From the NCBI GenBank assembly GCA_036226585.1, contig CP108997.1, positions 6,572,001-6,636,000 on the forward strand: a stretch of 64,000 nt of DNA, in the 5' to 3' direction. Origin of the DNA: Streptomyces sp. NBC_00708. Lineage in GTDB: Bacteria > Actinomycetota > Actinomycetes > Streptomycetales > Streptomycetaceae. This document shows, in pieces, positions 8,017-16,912 of the stretch (position 1 is the first letter of the stretch; every line of letters begins with the position of its first letter). The notes below the pieces were generated by a model. The model did not search any database. It saw only the letters and a list, made by a program, of their open reading frames with translations, and was not told the origin of the DNA. The translations under genes and the position numbers were made by a program.

Positions 8017-9036
8017 ATGGCCATGCCGCTTCGTCAGTCCATCAAGGTTGCGACGTACCTCATTGAACAGAAGCTCCGCAAGCGGGAGAAATTCCCGCTG
8101 ATCGTCGAGCTGGAGCCGCTGTACGCCTGCAACCTCGCCTGCGAGGGCTGCGGGAAGATCCAGCACCCGGCGGGCGTCCTCAAGCAGCGCATGCCCGTGG
8201 CCCAGGCCGTCGGCGCCGTGCTCGAATCCGGTGCCCCGATGGTCTCCATCGCCGGCGGCGAGCCGCTGATGCACCCTCAGATCGACGAGATCGTGCGCCA
8301 GCTCGTGGCCCGGAGGAAGTACGTCTTCCTCTGCACCAACGCGATGCTGCTGCGCAAGAAGATCGAGAAGTTCACGCCGTCGCCGTACTTCGCCTTCGCC
8401 GTGCACATCGACGGGCTGCGCGAGCGGCACGACGAATCGGTCGCCAAGGAAGGGGTGTTCGACGAGGCGGTGGCGGCGATCAAGGAGGCCCAGCGGCGCG
8501 GCTTCCGGGTCACCACCAACTCCACCTTCTTCAACACCGACACCCCGCAGACCATCATCGAGGTCCTCAACTACCTCAACGACGACCTCAAGGTCGACGA
8601 GATGATGATCTCGCCCGCCTACGCGTACGAGAAGGCGCCCGACCAGGAGCACTTCCTGGGCGTCGAGCAGACCCGTGAGCTGTTCAAGAAGACCTTCGCC
8701 GGCGGCAACCGGAGCAGGTGGCGCCTCAACCACTCGCCGCTCTTCCTCGACTTCCTTGAGGGCAAGGCGGATTTCCCCTGCACGGCGTGGGCCATCCCGA
8801 ACTACTCGCTGTTCGGCTGGCAGCGGCCCTGCTACCTGATGAGCGACGGCTACGTCCCGACGTACCGGCAGCTCATCGAGGAGACCGACTGGGACAAGTA
8901 CGGCCGGGGCAAGGACCCGCGCTGCGCCAACTGCATGGCGCACTGCGGCTACGAACCCACCGCCGTACTCGCCACCATGGGCTCGCTGAAGGAGTCCCTG
9001 CGCGCCATGCGCGAGACCGTCGGCGGAAGCCACTGA
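8017..9036 (+). CDS. hpnH: Adenosylhopane synthase HpnH (radical SAM)
   Basis: HpnH adds the 5'-deoxyadenosyl radical to hopene, creating the C35 side chain. The [4Fe-4S] motif is CNLACEGC with cysteines 38, 42 and 45. The SAM-binding region includes SIAGGEPLMHP and FLCTNAMLL, and an auxiliary cysteine-rich C-terminus reads CANCMAHCGYEP. Length 339 aa is normal. A consensus AGGAGGT sits 7 nt before the ATG, inside the end of hpnG, suggesting strong translation. A hairpin follows the stop. Confidence 0.95.
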   Translation: MAMPLRQSIKVATYLIEQKLRKREKFPLIVELEPLYACNLACEGCGKIQHPAGVLKQRMPVAQAVGAVLESGAPMVSIAGGEPLMHPQIDEIVRQLVARRKYVFLCTNAMLLRKKIEKFTPSPYFAFAVHIDGLRERHDESVAKEGVFDEAVAAIKEAQRRGFRVTTNSTFFNTDTPQTIIEVLNYLNDDLKVDEMMISPAYAYEKAPDQEHFLGVEQTRELFKKTFAGGNRSRWRLNHSPLFLDFLEGKADFPCTAWAIPNYSLFGWQRPCYLMSDGYVPTYRQLIEETDWDKYGRGKDPRCANCMAHCGYEPTAVLATMGSLKESLRAMRETVGGSH

Positions 9037-9050
9037 GCCGATGACCGGTC

Positions 9051-9083
9051 GCCGGCCGGACCTCCTCGGAGGTCCCGGCCGGC
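9051..9083 (+). other. Strong hairpin between hpnH and dxs
   Basis: Inverted repeat 9051-9065 with 9068-9083, complementary apart from a one-base bulge, located in the 83-nt gap between hpnH and dxs. It may attenuate or process the transcript between the hopane-elaboration genes and dxs. Confidence 0.5.
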
Positions 9084-9119
9084 ACCCGAGTGGGAACAGG
9101 ACCAGAGAGGGGGCCCGGC

Positions 9120-11048
9120 ATGACGCTGCTGCAGAGCATCCGGGGGCCGCACGATCTCAAGGCACTGAACGCGTCACAACTCGGCGAACTCGCCGACGAC
9201 ATCCGCACGTTCCTGGTGCAGGCCGTGGCCAGGACCGGGGGCCACCTCGGCCCCAACCTCGGCGTGGTGGAGCTGACCATCGCCCTGCACCGGGTCTTCG
9301 ACTCACCCGTGGACCGCATTCTGTGGGACACCGGACACCAGAGCTACGTCCACAAACTCCTCACCGGGCGGCAGGACTTCTCCAAGCTGCGCGGCAAGGG
9401 CGGGCTCTCCGGCTACCCCTCCCGCGAGGAGTCCGCGCACGACGTCATCGAGAACTCGCACGCCTCCACCGTCCTCGGCTGGGCCGACGGCCTCGCCAAG
9501 GCCAACGAGGTACGGGGCAGAGGCGGCCATGTCGTCGCCGTCACCGGGGACGGGGCCCTCACCGGAGGGATGGCCTGGGAGGCGCTGAACAACATCGCCG
9601 CCGCCAAGGACCGCCCCCTGATCATCGTCGTCAACGACAACGAGCGCTCCTACGCGCCGACGATCGGCGGCCTCGCCCGCCATCTCGCCACCCTGCGCAC
9701 CACCGACGGCTACGAACGCTTCCTGGCCTGGGGCAAGGGCCTCCTGGAGCGCACCCCCGTCATCGGGCAGCCGCTGCACGGGGCCCTGCACGGCGCGAAG
9801 AAGGGGTTCAAGGACTTCGTCGCGCCGCAGGGCATGTTCGAGGACCTGGGGCTGAAGTACATCGGCCCGGTCGACGGGCACGACACCGCCGCCGTCGAGG
9901 CCGCGCTGCACCGCGCCAAGCAGTTCCGCGGCCCGGTCCTGGTGCACTGCATCACGGAGAAGGGCCGGGGTTACGCCCCCGCCCTGCACGACGAGGCCGA
10001 CCGCTTCCACACGGTCGGCGCGATGGACCCGCTGACCTGCGCCCCGCTCGTCCCCGCCGCCGGCCCGTCCTGGACCTCCGTGTTCGCGGACGAGATCGCG
10101 GCGATCGGGGCGGAGCGCCCGGACGTCGTCGCGCTCACCGCGGCGATGCTGGACCCGGTCGGGCTGACGAAGTTCGCGGAGGCGTTCCCGGACCGGGTCT
10201 GGGATGTCGGCATCGCGGAGCAGCACGCGGCGGTGAGCGCCGCCGGGCTCGCCACGGGCGGGCTGCACCCGGTCGTCGCCGTCTACGCCACCTTCCTCAA
10301 CCGGGCCTTCGACCAGCTCCTGATGGATGTCGCCCTGCACCGGTGCGGGGTCACCTTCGTCCTGGACCGGGCCGGAGTCACCGGGCCCGACGGCGCCTCG
10401 CACAACGGCATGTGGGACCTGTCCGTGCTCCAGGTCGTGCCGGGCCTGCGGATCGCCGCGCCGCGCGACGCGGACCGGCTGCGGGAGGAGCTGCGCGAGG
10501 CCGTCGCCGTGGACGACGCGCCGACCCTGGTGCGCTTCCCGAAGGAGTCGGTGGGCGAGGCGATCCCCGCGGTCGGCCGGGTCGGCTCCATGGACGTGCT
10601 GCGGCGTGACGCGGACGCCGACGTGCTGCTCGTCGCCGTCGGGGTGATGGCGCCCGTCTGCCTGCGGACCGCGGAACTGCTCGAAGGCGCCGGCATCCGC
10701 TGCACCGTGGTGGACCCGCGCTGGGTCAAGCCGGTCGACCCGGAGCTGCCGCCGCTCGCCGCCGCGCACCGGCTCGTCGCCGTCGTCGAGGACAACAGCC
10801 GCGCCGCAGGCGTCGGTTCGGCGGTCGGCCAGGCGCTGCGGGACGCCGGTGTCGACGTACCGCTGCGCACCTTCGGCATCCCCGAGCAGTTCCTGGCGCA
10901 CGGCAAGCGGTCCGAGGTACTGGCGGACATCGGACTCACACCGGTCGAGATCGCGGGCCGGATCAGCGCCGTCACGGCCGCCCGGAAGGCGGCCGGCGGC
11001 ACGGGGCACAAGGCCCCGGGCAACGGGCACAAGGAGAGCGGGGCATGA
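9120..11048 (+). CDS. dxs: 1-deoxy-D-xylulose-5-phosphate synthase
   Basis: The enzyme makes DOXP from pyruvate and glyceraldehyde 3-phosphate, the first step of the MEP isoprenoid route. It is thiamine-diphosphate dependent: [12 protein letters not shown] (H42), [10 protein letters not shown], and the GDG...N motif [16 protein letters not shown] starting near residue 143. The transketolase central domain shows IAEQHA and [10 protein letters not shown]. The ATG at 9120 has AGAGAGGGGG upstream; an in-frame GTG at 9090 is less likely. The last about 15 residues are a Gly/His/Lys-rich tail. Its place in the hopanoid operon suggests it boosts C5 precursor supply for this pathway. It overlaps the next gene by 4 nt. 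Confidence 0.94.
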   Translation: MTLLQSIRGPHDLKALNASQLGELADDIRTFLVQAVARTGGHLGPNLGVVELTIALHRVFDSPVDRILWDTGHQSYVHKLLTGRQDFSKLRGKGGLSGYPSREESAHDVIENSHASTVLGWADGLAKANEVRGRGGHVVAVTGDGALTGGMAWEALNNIAAAKDRPLIIVVNDNERSYAPTIGGLARHLATLRTTDGYERFLAWGKGLLERTPVIGQPLHGALHGAKKGFKDFVAPQGMFEDLGLKYIGPVDGHDTAAVEAALHRAKQFRGPVLVHCITEKGRGYAPALHDEADRFHTVGAMDPLTCAPLVPAAGPSWTSVFADEIAAIGAERPDVVALTAAMLDPVGLTKFAEAFPDRVWDVGIAEQHAAVSAAGLATGGLHPVVAVYATFLNRAFDQLLMDVALHRCGVTFVLDRAGVTGPDGASHNGMWDLSVLQVVPGLRIAAPRDADRLREELREAVAVDDAPTLVRFPKESVGEAIPAVGRVGSMDVLRRDADADVLLVAVGVMAPVCLRTAELLEGAGIRCTVVDPRWVKPVDPELPPLAAAHRLVAVVEDNSRAAGVGSAVGQALRDAGVDVPLRTFGIPEQFLAHGKRSEVLADIGLTPVEIAGRISAVTAARKAAGGTGHKAPGNGHKESGA

Positions 11049-12442
11049 AGGACGACGAGCCCAAGGGCTTCGATCTGGCACGGCTGCTCGCCGAACGCGG
11101 CGCCGAACGCTACGAGCTGCACAGCAGGCACCTCAACCACCAGCTCCCGCGCATGCTGCACACCATCGGTTTCGACAAGGTCTACGAACGGGCCGAGGGC
11201 GCGCACTTCTGGGACGCGGACGGCAACGACTACCTGGACATGCTCGCCGGTTTCGGCGTGATGGGGCTCGGCCGCCACCACCCCGTCGTACGCAAGGCGC
11301 TGCACGACGTCCTCGACGCCTCGCTCGCCGACCTGACCCGCTTCGACTGTCAGCCGCTGCCCGGACTGCTCGCCGAGAAGCTGCTGAGCCACAGCCCGCA
11401 CCTGGACCGGGTGTTCTTCGGCAACAGCGGCACCGAGGCCGTCGAGACGGCCCTCAAGTTCGCCCGCTACGCCACCGGCAGGCCGCGCGTCCTGTACTGC
11501 GACCACGCCTTCCACGGACTGACCACCGGCTCCCTCTCGGTCAACGGCGAGGGCGGGTTCCGCGACGGTTTCGCCCCGCTGCTGCCCGACACCGCGATCC
11601 CGCTCGGCGACCTCGCCGCGCTGAGCAGGGAGCTGAAGCGGGGCGACGTGGCCGCGCTGGTCGTGGAGCCGATCCAGGGCAAGGGGGTGCTCGCCGCGCC
11701 GCCCGGCTATCTGCGCGAGGCCCAGGAGCTGCTGCGCAAGCACAAGGCCCTCCTCATCGCCGACGAGGTGCAGACCGGGCTCGGCAGGACCGGTGACTTC
11801 TACGCGTACCAGCACGAGGAAGGCGTCGAACCGGACCTCGTCTGCGTGGCCAAGGCGCTCTCCGGCGGCTATGTCCCGGTCGGGGCGACGCTCGGCAAGG
11901 ACTGGATCTTCAAGCGCGTCTACTCCTCGATGGACCGGGTCCTCGTCCACTCCGCGAGCTTCGGCTCCAACGCCCAGGCGATGGCGGCCGGGCTCGCGGT
12001 GCTGTCGGTGATGGAGGACGAGGAGACCGTGGCGCACGCGCGCCGCACCGGCGACCTGCTCCGCGAACGGCTCTCCGCGCTCGTCGGGCGCTACGAGCTG
12101 CTGCACGAGGTGCGGGGGCGCGGGCTGATGATCGGCATCGAGTTCGGCCGCCCCACCTCGCTCAAGCTGCGCAGCCGCTGGACGATGCTCCAGGCGGCCC
12201 GCAAGGGCCTCTTCGCGCAGATGGTGGTCGTGCCCCTGCTCCAGAAGCACCGCATCCTCACCCAGGTGTCCGGCGACCACCTCGAAGTGATCAAGCTGAT
12301 CCCGCCGCTGGTGATCGACGACGGGGACGTGGACCGGTTCGTCGAGGCGTTCACCGCCGTCATGGACGACGCGCACAGCGGCGGGGGACTGATGTGGGAC
12401 TTCGGGCGGACCCTGGTGAAGCAGGCCGTCGCCAACCGCTGA
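11045..12442 (+). CDS. hpnO: PLP-dependent class III aminotransferase, HpnO-like
   Basis: Class III aminotransferase of 465 aa. Visible are [18 protein letters not shown] (phosphate-binding GT), the D-x-x-Q cofactor element IADEVQTG, and the Schiff-base lysine in VAKALSGGY (K270). In other hopanoid producers HpnO aminates the C35 side chain to give aminobacteriohopanetriol, so that role is inferred from position as the last gene of the coupled cluster. The start codon overlaps the dxs stop (ATGA). The C-terminal extension ([15 protein letters not shown]) is family-like. Confidence 0.82.
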   Translation: MKDDEPKGFDLARLLAERGAERYELHSRHLNHQLPRMLHTIGFDKVYERAEGAHFWDADGNDYLDMLAGFGVMGLGRHHPVVRKALHDVLDASLADLTRFDCQPLPGLLAEKLLSHSPHLDRVFFGNSGTEAVETALKFARYATGRPRVLYCDHAFHGLTTGSLSVNGEGGFRDGFAPLLPDTAIPLGDLAALSRELKRGDVAALVVEPIQGKGVLAAPPGYLREAQELLRKHKALLIADEVQTGLGRTGDFYAYQHEEGVEPDLVCVAKALSGGYVPVGATLGKDWIFKRVYSSMDRVLVHSASFGSNAQAMAAGLAVLSVMEDEETVAHARRTGDLLRERLSALVGRYELLHEVRGRGLMIGIEFGRPTSLKLRSRWTMLQAARKGLFAQMVVVPLLQKHRILTQVSGDHLEVIKLIPPLVIDDGDVDRFVEAFTAVMDDAHSGGGLMWDFGRTLVKQAVANR

Positions 12443-12448
12443 GGCCTT

Positions 12449-12488
12449 TTGCCTCTGAGGCAAGAAATTTGCCTCAGAGGAAAGAATT
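12449..12488. repeat. Tandem 20-bp operator-like repeat upstream of the XRE-cupin gene
   Basis: Two direct repeats exactly 20 nt apart start at 12449 and 12469. Each begins TTGCCTC and ends AAG followed by an AT-rich AAAT/AATT tract. The first contains the perfect inverted repeat TTGCCTC-T-GAGGCAA; the second contains CCTC-A-GAGG. A weaker third match starts near 12488. A 20-bp period is about two helical turns, so two dimers would bind the same face. It lies between the hpnO stop and the XRE-cupin start (12504), suggesting autoregulation. Confidence 0.65.
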
Positions 12489-12503
12489 TGGCCCAATGGA
12501 GGC

Positions 12504-13112
12504 ATGAATCCTCCGGACGAGCCGGCGGCCGACGAGCTGCCCGGTGTCGCGCCCCGCCTGCGCGATCTGCGCCGGGGCCGTGGTCTCACCCTGGAGACCG
12601 CGGCCCAGCGGGCCGGGCTCTCGCCCGCCCATCTGTCCCGGCTCGAAACGGGCCGGCGCCAGCCGTCGCTGCCCATGCTGCTCCAGCTGGCCAGGATCTA
12701 CGGTACGACGGTCTCCGAACTGCTGGGCGAGATGCCCCCGGAACGTGACGCGATCGTCCGCGGCCGCCCGTTCGAGGGCGCCGCGGCCGACGGCTGGCTC
12801 TACCAGCAGGCCGGCGGTTCCGGCCGCGCCATGCAGGCGCTGCGCGTCCGGGTTCCGTACGGCGCTCAGGGCGATCTGGTCCGCGTCCACCCCGGCGAGG
12901 AATGGCTGTACGTCCTCGCGGGCCGCCTCCGGGTGACGCTCGGCGAGACGGTGCACGACCTCGCCCCGGGGGACAGCGCGCACTTCGACTCGCTCACCCC
13001 GCACCGGATCGCGGCCCCCGAACCCGAGGGCTCCGAACTGCTCTTCGTCCACACCCTGCTGCAGAGCCCCGCCGCCGAGCTGTGTCTCGGCGGCCCGGTC
13101 CACCGTCGCTGA
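12504..13112 (+). CDS. XRE-family transcriptional regulator with C-terminal cupin domain
   Basis: A helix-turn-helix of the XRE/HTH_3 type occupies about residues 15-70 (LTLETAAQRAGLSPAHLSRLETGRRQPS). It is followed by a cupin beta-barrel around residues 110-185 with VHPGEEWLYVLAGRLRVTL and LAPGDSAHFDSLTPHRI, which would sense a small ligand. The ATG is preceded by GGAGG only one nucleotide away, an unusually short spacing. The tandem repeat just upstream is a likely operator. The gene is followed by a DUF6126 gene, a common pairing in Streptomyces. Whether it controls the hopanoid genes is not shown by sequence. Confidence 0.9.
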   Translation: MNPPDEPAADELPGVAPRLRDLRRGRGLTLETAAQRAGLSPAHLSRLETGRRQPSLPMLLQLARIYGTTVSELLGEMPPERDAIVRGRPFEGAAADGWLYQQAGGSGRAMQALRVRVPYGAQGDLVRVHPGEEWLYVLAGRLRVTLGETVHDLAPGDSAHFDSLTPHRIAAPEPEGSELLFVHTLLQSPAAELCLGGPVHRR

Positions 13113-13157
13113 GGCGATTCCGCCGCCGGGCCCGCCCGGCAGCCAGAGAGGCCAGAC

Positions 13158-13340
13158 ATGTCCGATTCCGAGAACTACGACCCGCTCACCCCGGCCAGGC
13201 GCCCCGGCGCCGACGGCGACACCCAGGACAAGAAGATGCCGCGCGGACTTGTCATCCGCCTCTTCGCCTACCTCGTGGCCGGGCACGTCATCGCCGCGTT
13301 CCTCTACCTGCTCTTCGCGGTCGGCATGCACAACCAGTAG
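13158..13340 (+). CDS. Small membrane protein, DUF6126 family
   Basis: A 60-residue protein with a polar N-terminal half (DNA-repair-unlike, rich in Asp, Pro and Arg) and one hydrophobic helix at about residues 30-57 (LVIRLFAYLVAGHVIAAFLY). The start has AGAGAGG upstream. It matches the short proteins annotated as DUF6126 that sit next to XRE-cupin regulators in Streptomyces; function is unknown. It ends 10 nt before the stop of the convergent phosphatase gene. Confidence 0.75.
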   Translation: MSDSENYDPLTPARRPGADGDTQDKKMPRGLVIRLFAYLVAGHVIAAFLYLLFAVGMHNQ

Positions 13341-13350
13341 GCCGCCGGGC

Positions 13351-14163
13351 TCAGCTCTCGTCGAGGAGCCGTTCGCGCAGCCGCTCCCGGGTGGAGGGTG
13401 CGAGCTTCAGCCCGTCGGCCAGGTAGCGGTCGGTGCCGCCCCAGGTCTCGTCGATGGTGGCGAAGGCCGCGGCGAGGTAGTCGGGCTCGGCGCCGAAGAG
13501 CGGGTTCAGCAGCTCCAGCACCTCCGGGGACATCCCGGCGGCCGAGGTGTCGCTGCGCCGGATGCGGTAGCGGCGGTGCGCGTCGTTCGACTTGAGGTAG
13601 TCGGCCTCGATGGTCTCCCGGCCGACGCCCACCGCCAGCAGCGTCACCGCGATGGAGAGCCCCGCCCGGTCCTTGCCGGCCGCGCAGTGCATCAGGGCCG
13701 GCACGCTGTCCTCGGCCAGGGCGTGCAGCACCCGGCTGTGCTCGGCGGTGCGCTCCAGGATGATCGCGCGGTACGAGGCGACCATGCGGCGGGTGCCCTT
13801 GCCGTCGGCCAGGATCGAGCGCAGCTCCGCCATGTTGCCGTCGCGCACCATCCGCCAGAACTCCGCCCCGTCGGCCGGGTCGCTGAGCGGGATGCTCACG
13901 TTCCGTACGCCGGGCAGCTCCACGTCCAGGCCGTCCAGCCTGTGGTCCGCCGCGTTGCGGAAGTCGAAGACGGTGTGCAGGTTCAGCCCGCCGAGGAACG
14001 CCGTGTCCTCGGCCGTGGCGTGTGCCAGGTGGCCGCTGCGGTAGAGCCTGCCGTGCCGCACCCGCCTGCCGTCGGTGGTGGGCAGACCGCCGAGGTCCCG
14101 GAAGTTGCGGACGCCGGTGAGTACGGGCTCCGTAGGCGGGGTCTGCGGCAGCTGCTGCGTCAC
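13351..14163 (-). CDS. Tyrosine-protein phosphatase (PTP, IphP-like)
   Basis: The phosphatase signature C-x5-R is intact as HCAAGKDRAG (C160, R166), preceded by the N-terminal family segment GVRNFRDLGGLPT and LYRSGHL, as in IphP/MptpB-type dual-specificity phosphatases. A DFRN motif near residue 65 may carry a supporting Asp. Length is 270 aa from the GTG at 14163, which has AGGAG five bases upstream; a longer frame to 14211 has no such site. The protein has no signal peptide, so it acts in the cytoplasm. It converges on the DUF6126 gene and diverges from the alpha-galactosidase gene. Confidence 0.88.
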   Translation of the reverse strand: MTQQLPQTPPTEPVLTGVRNFRDLGGLPTTDGRRVRHGRLYRSGHLAHATAEDTAFLGGLNLHTVFDFRNAADHRLDGLDVELPGVRNVSIPLSDPADGAEFWRMVRDGNMAELRSILADGKGTRRMVASYRAIILERTAEHSRVLHALAEDSVPALMHCAAGKDRAGLSIAVTLLAVGVGRETIEADYLKSNDAHRRYRIRRSDTSAAGMSPEVLELLNPLFGAEPDYLAAAFATIDETWGGTDRYLADGLKLAPSTRERLRERLLDES

Positions 14164-14368
14164 GGTCACTCCTGGAGGCTCTGCCCCGGCGCGTGTCGCC
14201 GTCGGGCCCACGCCCGCGACGATACGACATCCGTTCCTGGGCCAATCATCTCGCCCGGAGCCTTCCGGGGACCCCCGGTTTTCGTGTGCGCGCCGTTGCC
14301 CTCGGTGCCCCGACGGTCGATGATGTGCGGACCTGTGTGAATCTGTGAGGTACGCGGACGGGGGCGCG

Positions 14369-16459
14369 ATGATCGAGGCCGGCGACCGGATCTGGCTGCT
14401 GACGGGGGCGAGCGGGAGCTACGCGCTGCGGCTCACCGAACGGCACGAGCTGTTGCACCTGCACTGGGGCCCGCGCATCTCCCTGGCCGCCGCCGAGGCT
14501 CTGGCCGCGGCGCCCGCCCCACCCGGCCGGGGCTTCGAGTCCCCGCTCGACGGCCGCGAGGAGTACCCGGTGGAGGGCGGCCCCCGGTTCGTCCGCCCCG
14601 CCCTCTCGGTGCGTACCGACGAGGTGCGCGGCACCGCGTGGGTGTTCGCCGGGGACACCGTGGACGGCGACGAGCTGCGGCTCTCCTTCGACGACCCGGT
14701 CCACCGGCTGGCGATCACCCTGCACTACCGGATGCGGGACGACTCCGATGTGATCGAGCGCTGGACCACGCTCACCCACACCGGGCCCGACGGCCCGCCC
14801 GTCGAGGTGCTCCGCGCCGACGCGGCGGCCTGGGCGCTGCCCGCCCGCGACCGCTGGCGGCTCAGCCGGCTGCACGGCCGCTGGGCGGCGGAGACCCAGC
14901 TGGAGCGCACCGAGCTGGCGTACGGGGAACACCTGCTCTCCAGCCGGCGCGGCCACACCGGCCACCAGGGCCTGCCCTGGGCCGCCCTGGACGCGGACGG
15001 CGCCGCGACCGAGGAGAGCGGCGAGGTCTACGGCTGCGCGCTCGGCTGGTCCGGCTCCTGGCGCATCGCCGTACAGCGGCTGCCCGACGGTCTCGTCCAG
15101 ATCACCGGCGGCGCCGGTTACGACGAGTCGGGGCTGCTGCGGCTGGCGCCGGGGGAGTCGTACACCACCCCGGTCTTCGCCGGGTTGTGGAGCGCGGGCG
15201 GCTTCGGCGGGGCCTCCCGCGCCTGGCACGCCTGGCAGCTCGCCCATGTGATCCCCGACGCCTTCGAGCCGCGCCCGGTGCTCTACAACTCCTGGGAGGC
15301 CACCGGCTTCGACATCGCGGAGGACCAGCAGCGGGCGCTGGCCGAGCGCGCCGCCGCGATGGGCGTCGAGCTGTTCGTCGTGGACGACGCCTGGTTCGGG
15401 CAGCGCGTGAGCGACCGGGCCGGGCTCGGCGACTGGACGCCGAACCCGCAGCGCTTCCCCGAAGGGCTCGGCCCGCTCGCCCGCCATGTGCACGGCCTCG
15501 GCATGCGGTTCGGGATCTGGGTCGAACCCGAGATGGTCAACCCCGACAGCGATCTCTACCGCGCCCACCCCGACTGGGTACAGCACTTCCCCGGCCGGGA
15601 ACGCACGGAATTCCGCAATCAGCTCGTCCTCAATCTGGCCCGGCCCGATGTGCGGGCCCACCTCTGGGAAAGCCTGGACGCACTGCTGTCGAGCACGCCG
15701 GTCGACTATGTGAAATGGGACTTCAACCGCTGCTTCTCGGACGCGGGCTGGCCCGGCGCCGACTACCCGCAGCGACTGTGGACCGAGCACGTGGACGGCC
15801 TCTACGCGCTGATCGACCGGCTGCGCGCCGCCCACCCCGGCGTCGCCTTCGAGTCCTGCTCGGGCGGCGGCGGGCGCATCGACCTCGGCATCCTCTCCCG
15901 CACGGACCAGGTCTGGACGTCCGACAACACCGACCCGCTGGACCGCCTCGCCATCCAGGAGGGCTTCGGGCAGCTGCACCCGGCGCGCGTGATGGCCGCC
16001 TGGGTCACCGACAGCCCGAACGTCCAGCTCAACGGCCGCCGCTCCTCCCTGCGCTTCCGGTTCGTCAGTGCCATGGCGGGGGTGCTGGGGATCGGCGGGG
16101 ACCTCACCGAGTGGAGCGCGGCCGAGCTGGACGAGGCGCGCGGGTGGGTGGAGCTGTACAAGGAGGTCCGGCCCGTCGTGCAGCTGGGCGAGCTGTACCG
16201 GCTGCGGGCGCCGGGGCCGGGGCTCAGTGCCGTGCAGTACGTACGGGGTGCCGACACCGTCGTCCTGATGTGGCTCCCTGCCCAGCGCTACGGGGAGGAG
16301 CCGCCTGCCCTGCGGCTGCGCGGGCTCGACCCGGAGGCGACGTACACCTGCCTGGACACGGGGGCGGTGCACCACGGTTCGGTGCTGCTGCACCACGGGC
16401 TGCGCACCGGGCTGCGGGGCGACCTGGACGCCCGGGTGGTGCGGCTGCGCCGTCGGTGA
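14369..16459 (+). CDS. Alpha-galactosidase, glycoside hydrolase family 36
   Basis: A 696-residue, apparently cytoplasmic enzyme (no signal peptide) with the GH36 architecture: N-terminal beta-supersandwich, central TIM barrel from YNSWEATGFD, and C-terminal beta domain. The nucleophile is Asp451 in VKWDFNR and the acid/base is Asp519 in WTSDNTD. ESCSGGGGRIDLGIL is also typical. The ATG at 14369 has a GGGGG site; an upstream GTG at 14345 has none. It would release terminal alpha-galactose from raffinose-type oligosaccharides or galactomannan fragments. No transporter or regulator is adjacent. Confidence 0.9.
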   Translation: MIEAGDRIWLLTGASGSYALRLTERHELLHLHWGPRISLAAAEALAAAPAPPGRGFESPLDGREEYPVEGGPRFVRPALSVRTDEVRGTAWVFAGDTVDGDELRLSFDDPVHRLAITLHYRMRDDSDVIERWTTLTHTGPDGPPVEVLRADAAAWALPARDRWRLSRLHGRWAAETQLERTELAYGEHLLSSRRGHTGHQGLPWAALDADGAATEESGEVYGCALGWSGSWRIAVQRLPDGLVQITGGAGYDESGLLRLAPGESYTTPVFAGLWSAGGFGGASRAWHAWQLAHVIPDAFEPRPVLYNSWEATGFDIAEDQQRALAERAAAMGVELFVVDDAWFGQRVSDRAGLGDWTPNPQRFPEGLGPLARHVHGLGMRFGIWVEPEMVNPDSDLYRAHPDWVQHFPGRERTEFRNQLVLNLARPDVRAHLWESLDALLSSTPVDYVKWDFNRCFSDAGWPGADYPQRLWTEHVDGLYALIDRLRAAHPGVAFESCSGGGGRIDLGILSRTDQVWTSDNTDPLDRLAIQEGFGQLHPARVMAAWVTDSPNVQLNGRRSSLRFRFVSAMAGVLGIGGDLTEWSAAELDEARGWVELYKEVRPVVQLGELYRLRAPGPGLSAVQYVRGADTVVLMWLPAQRYGEEPPALRLRGLDPEATYTCLDTGAVHHGSVLLHHGLRTGLRGDLDARVVRLRRR

Positions 16460-16517
16460 CAGCCGCGCCATGTCCGTATTGGGGCGTTATGCCGAACATG
16501 CCCCGGTTGCAAGGGAG

Positions 16518-16545
16518 ATGATCACCCGCTCGTGAGCGGGATCAT
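16518..16545 (+). terminator. Hairpin downstream of the alpha-galactosidase gene
   Basis: Inverted repeat ATGAT-CCCGCTC / GAGCGGGATCAT with a two-base bulge on the left side, 59 nt after the stop codon. It is a probable terminator, although the tight loop and lack of U-tract leave a regulatory role possible. Confidence 0.5.
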
Positions 16546-16742
16546 ATCCGTGACGGTGTGTGGTGACGCCCCGGCGGGGTAGTCCGTACGCCGCGCGGAA
16601 TGCCAAGATCCGTAATCCACGGAGTGTGACCGGAATTCCGTCCCGCATTTCCGGAGCGGAATCCGGTGCGGAACCCGTGGCTTGTTTCCGCCGTCCCGGC
16701 TCGCTTACGTTCCATGCCATCCGGATGGAACGCCCAATCCTG
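16546..16742. other. Upstream leader/promoter region of the riboswitch
   Basis: No gene is seen. A perfect 10-bp palindrome CGGAATTCCG at 16631-16640 is followed by a partly related CGGAGCGGAATCCGG. The promoter probably lies here, but I cannot place it. Confidence 0.35.
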
Positions 16743-16900
16743 CCGCCGTCCGGAATTCGCACCCACTCACCGTGTGGCAGGAGCGGGGGAACCAGGTAAG
16801 CCGCCGACCGGGACGACCGGACGGCTAGGGGTGAAGCCGCGCCAGGCGCGGCCGGGCATCTCCAGCCCGAACCCGACAGCTCACCTCGCAGGCGCCGGAG
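16743..16900 (+). promoter_or_regulatory. c-di-AMP riboswitch (ydaO/yuaA type)
   Basis: The leader of the LysM/M23 gene carries the conserved blocks of the ydaO aptamer in order: GGAGCGGGGGAACC (about 16780-16793), GGGGTGAAGCC (about 16828-16838), a GGGC...GCCC stem with CATCTCCA, and CCCGACAGCTCACCTCGCAG (16872-16891). In actinobacteria this class precedes cell-wall hydrolase genes such as rpfA, and c-di-AMP binding lowers their expression. The aptamer ends about 15 nt before the start codon, leaving little room for a separate expression platform. Confidence 0.92.
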
Positions 16901-16912
16901 AGGAAATTCTTC

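Noticed and set aside
10283..12676. Long minus-strand frame (nearly 800 codons) opposite dxs and hpnO
   Set aside because: It is the antisense shadow of two well-supported genes; composition is Gly/Val/Arg/Glu-rich with no motif.
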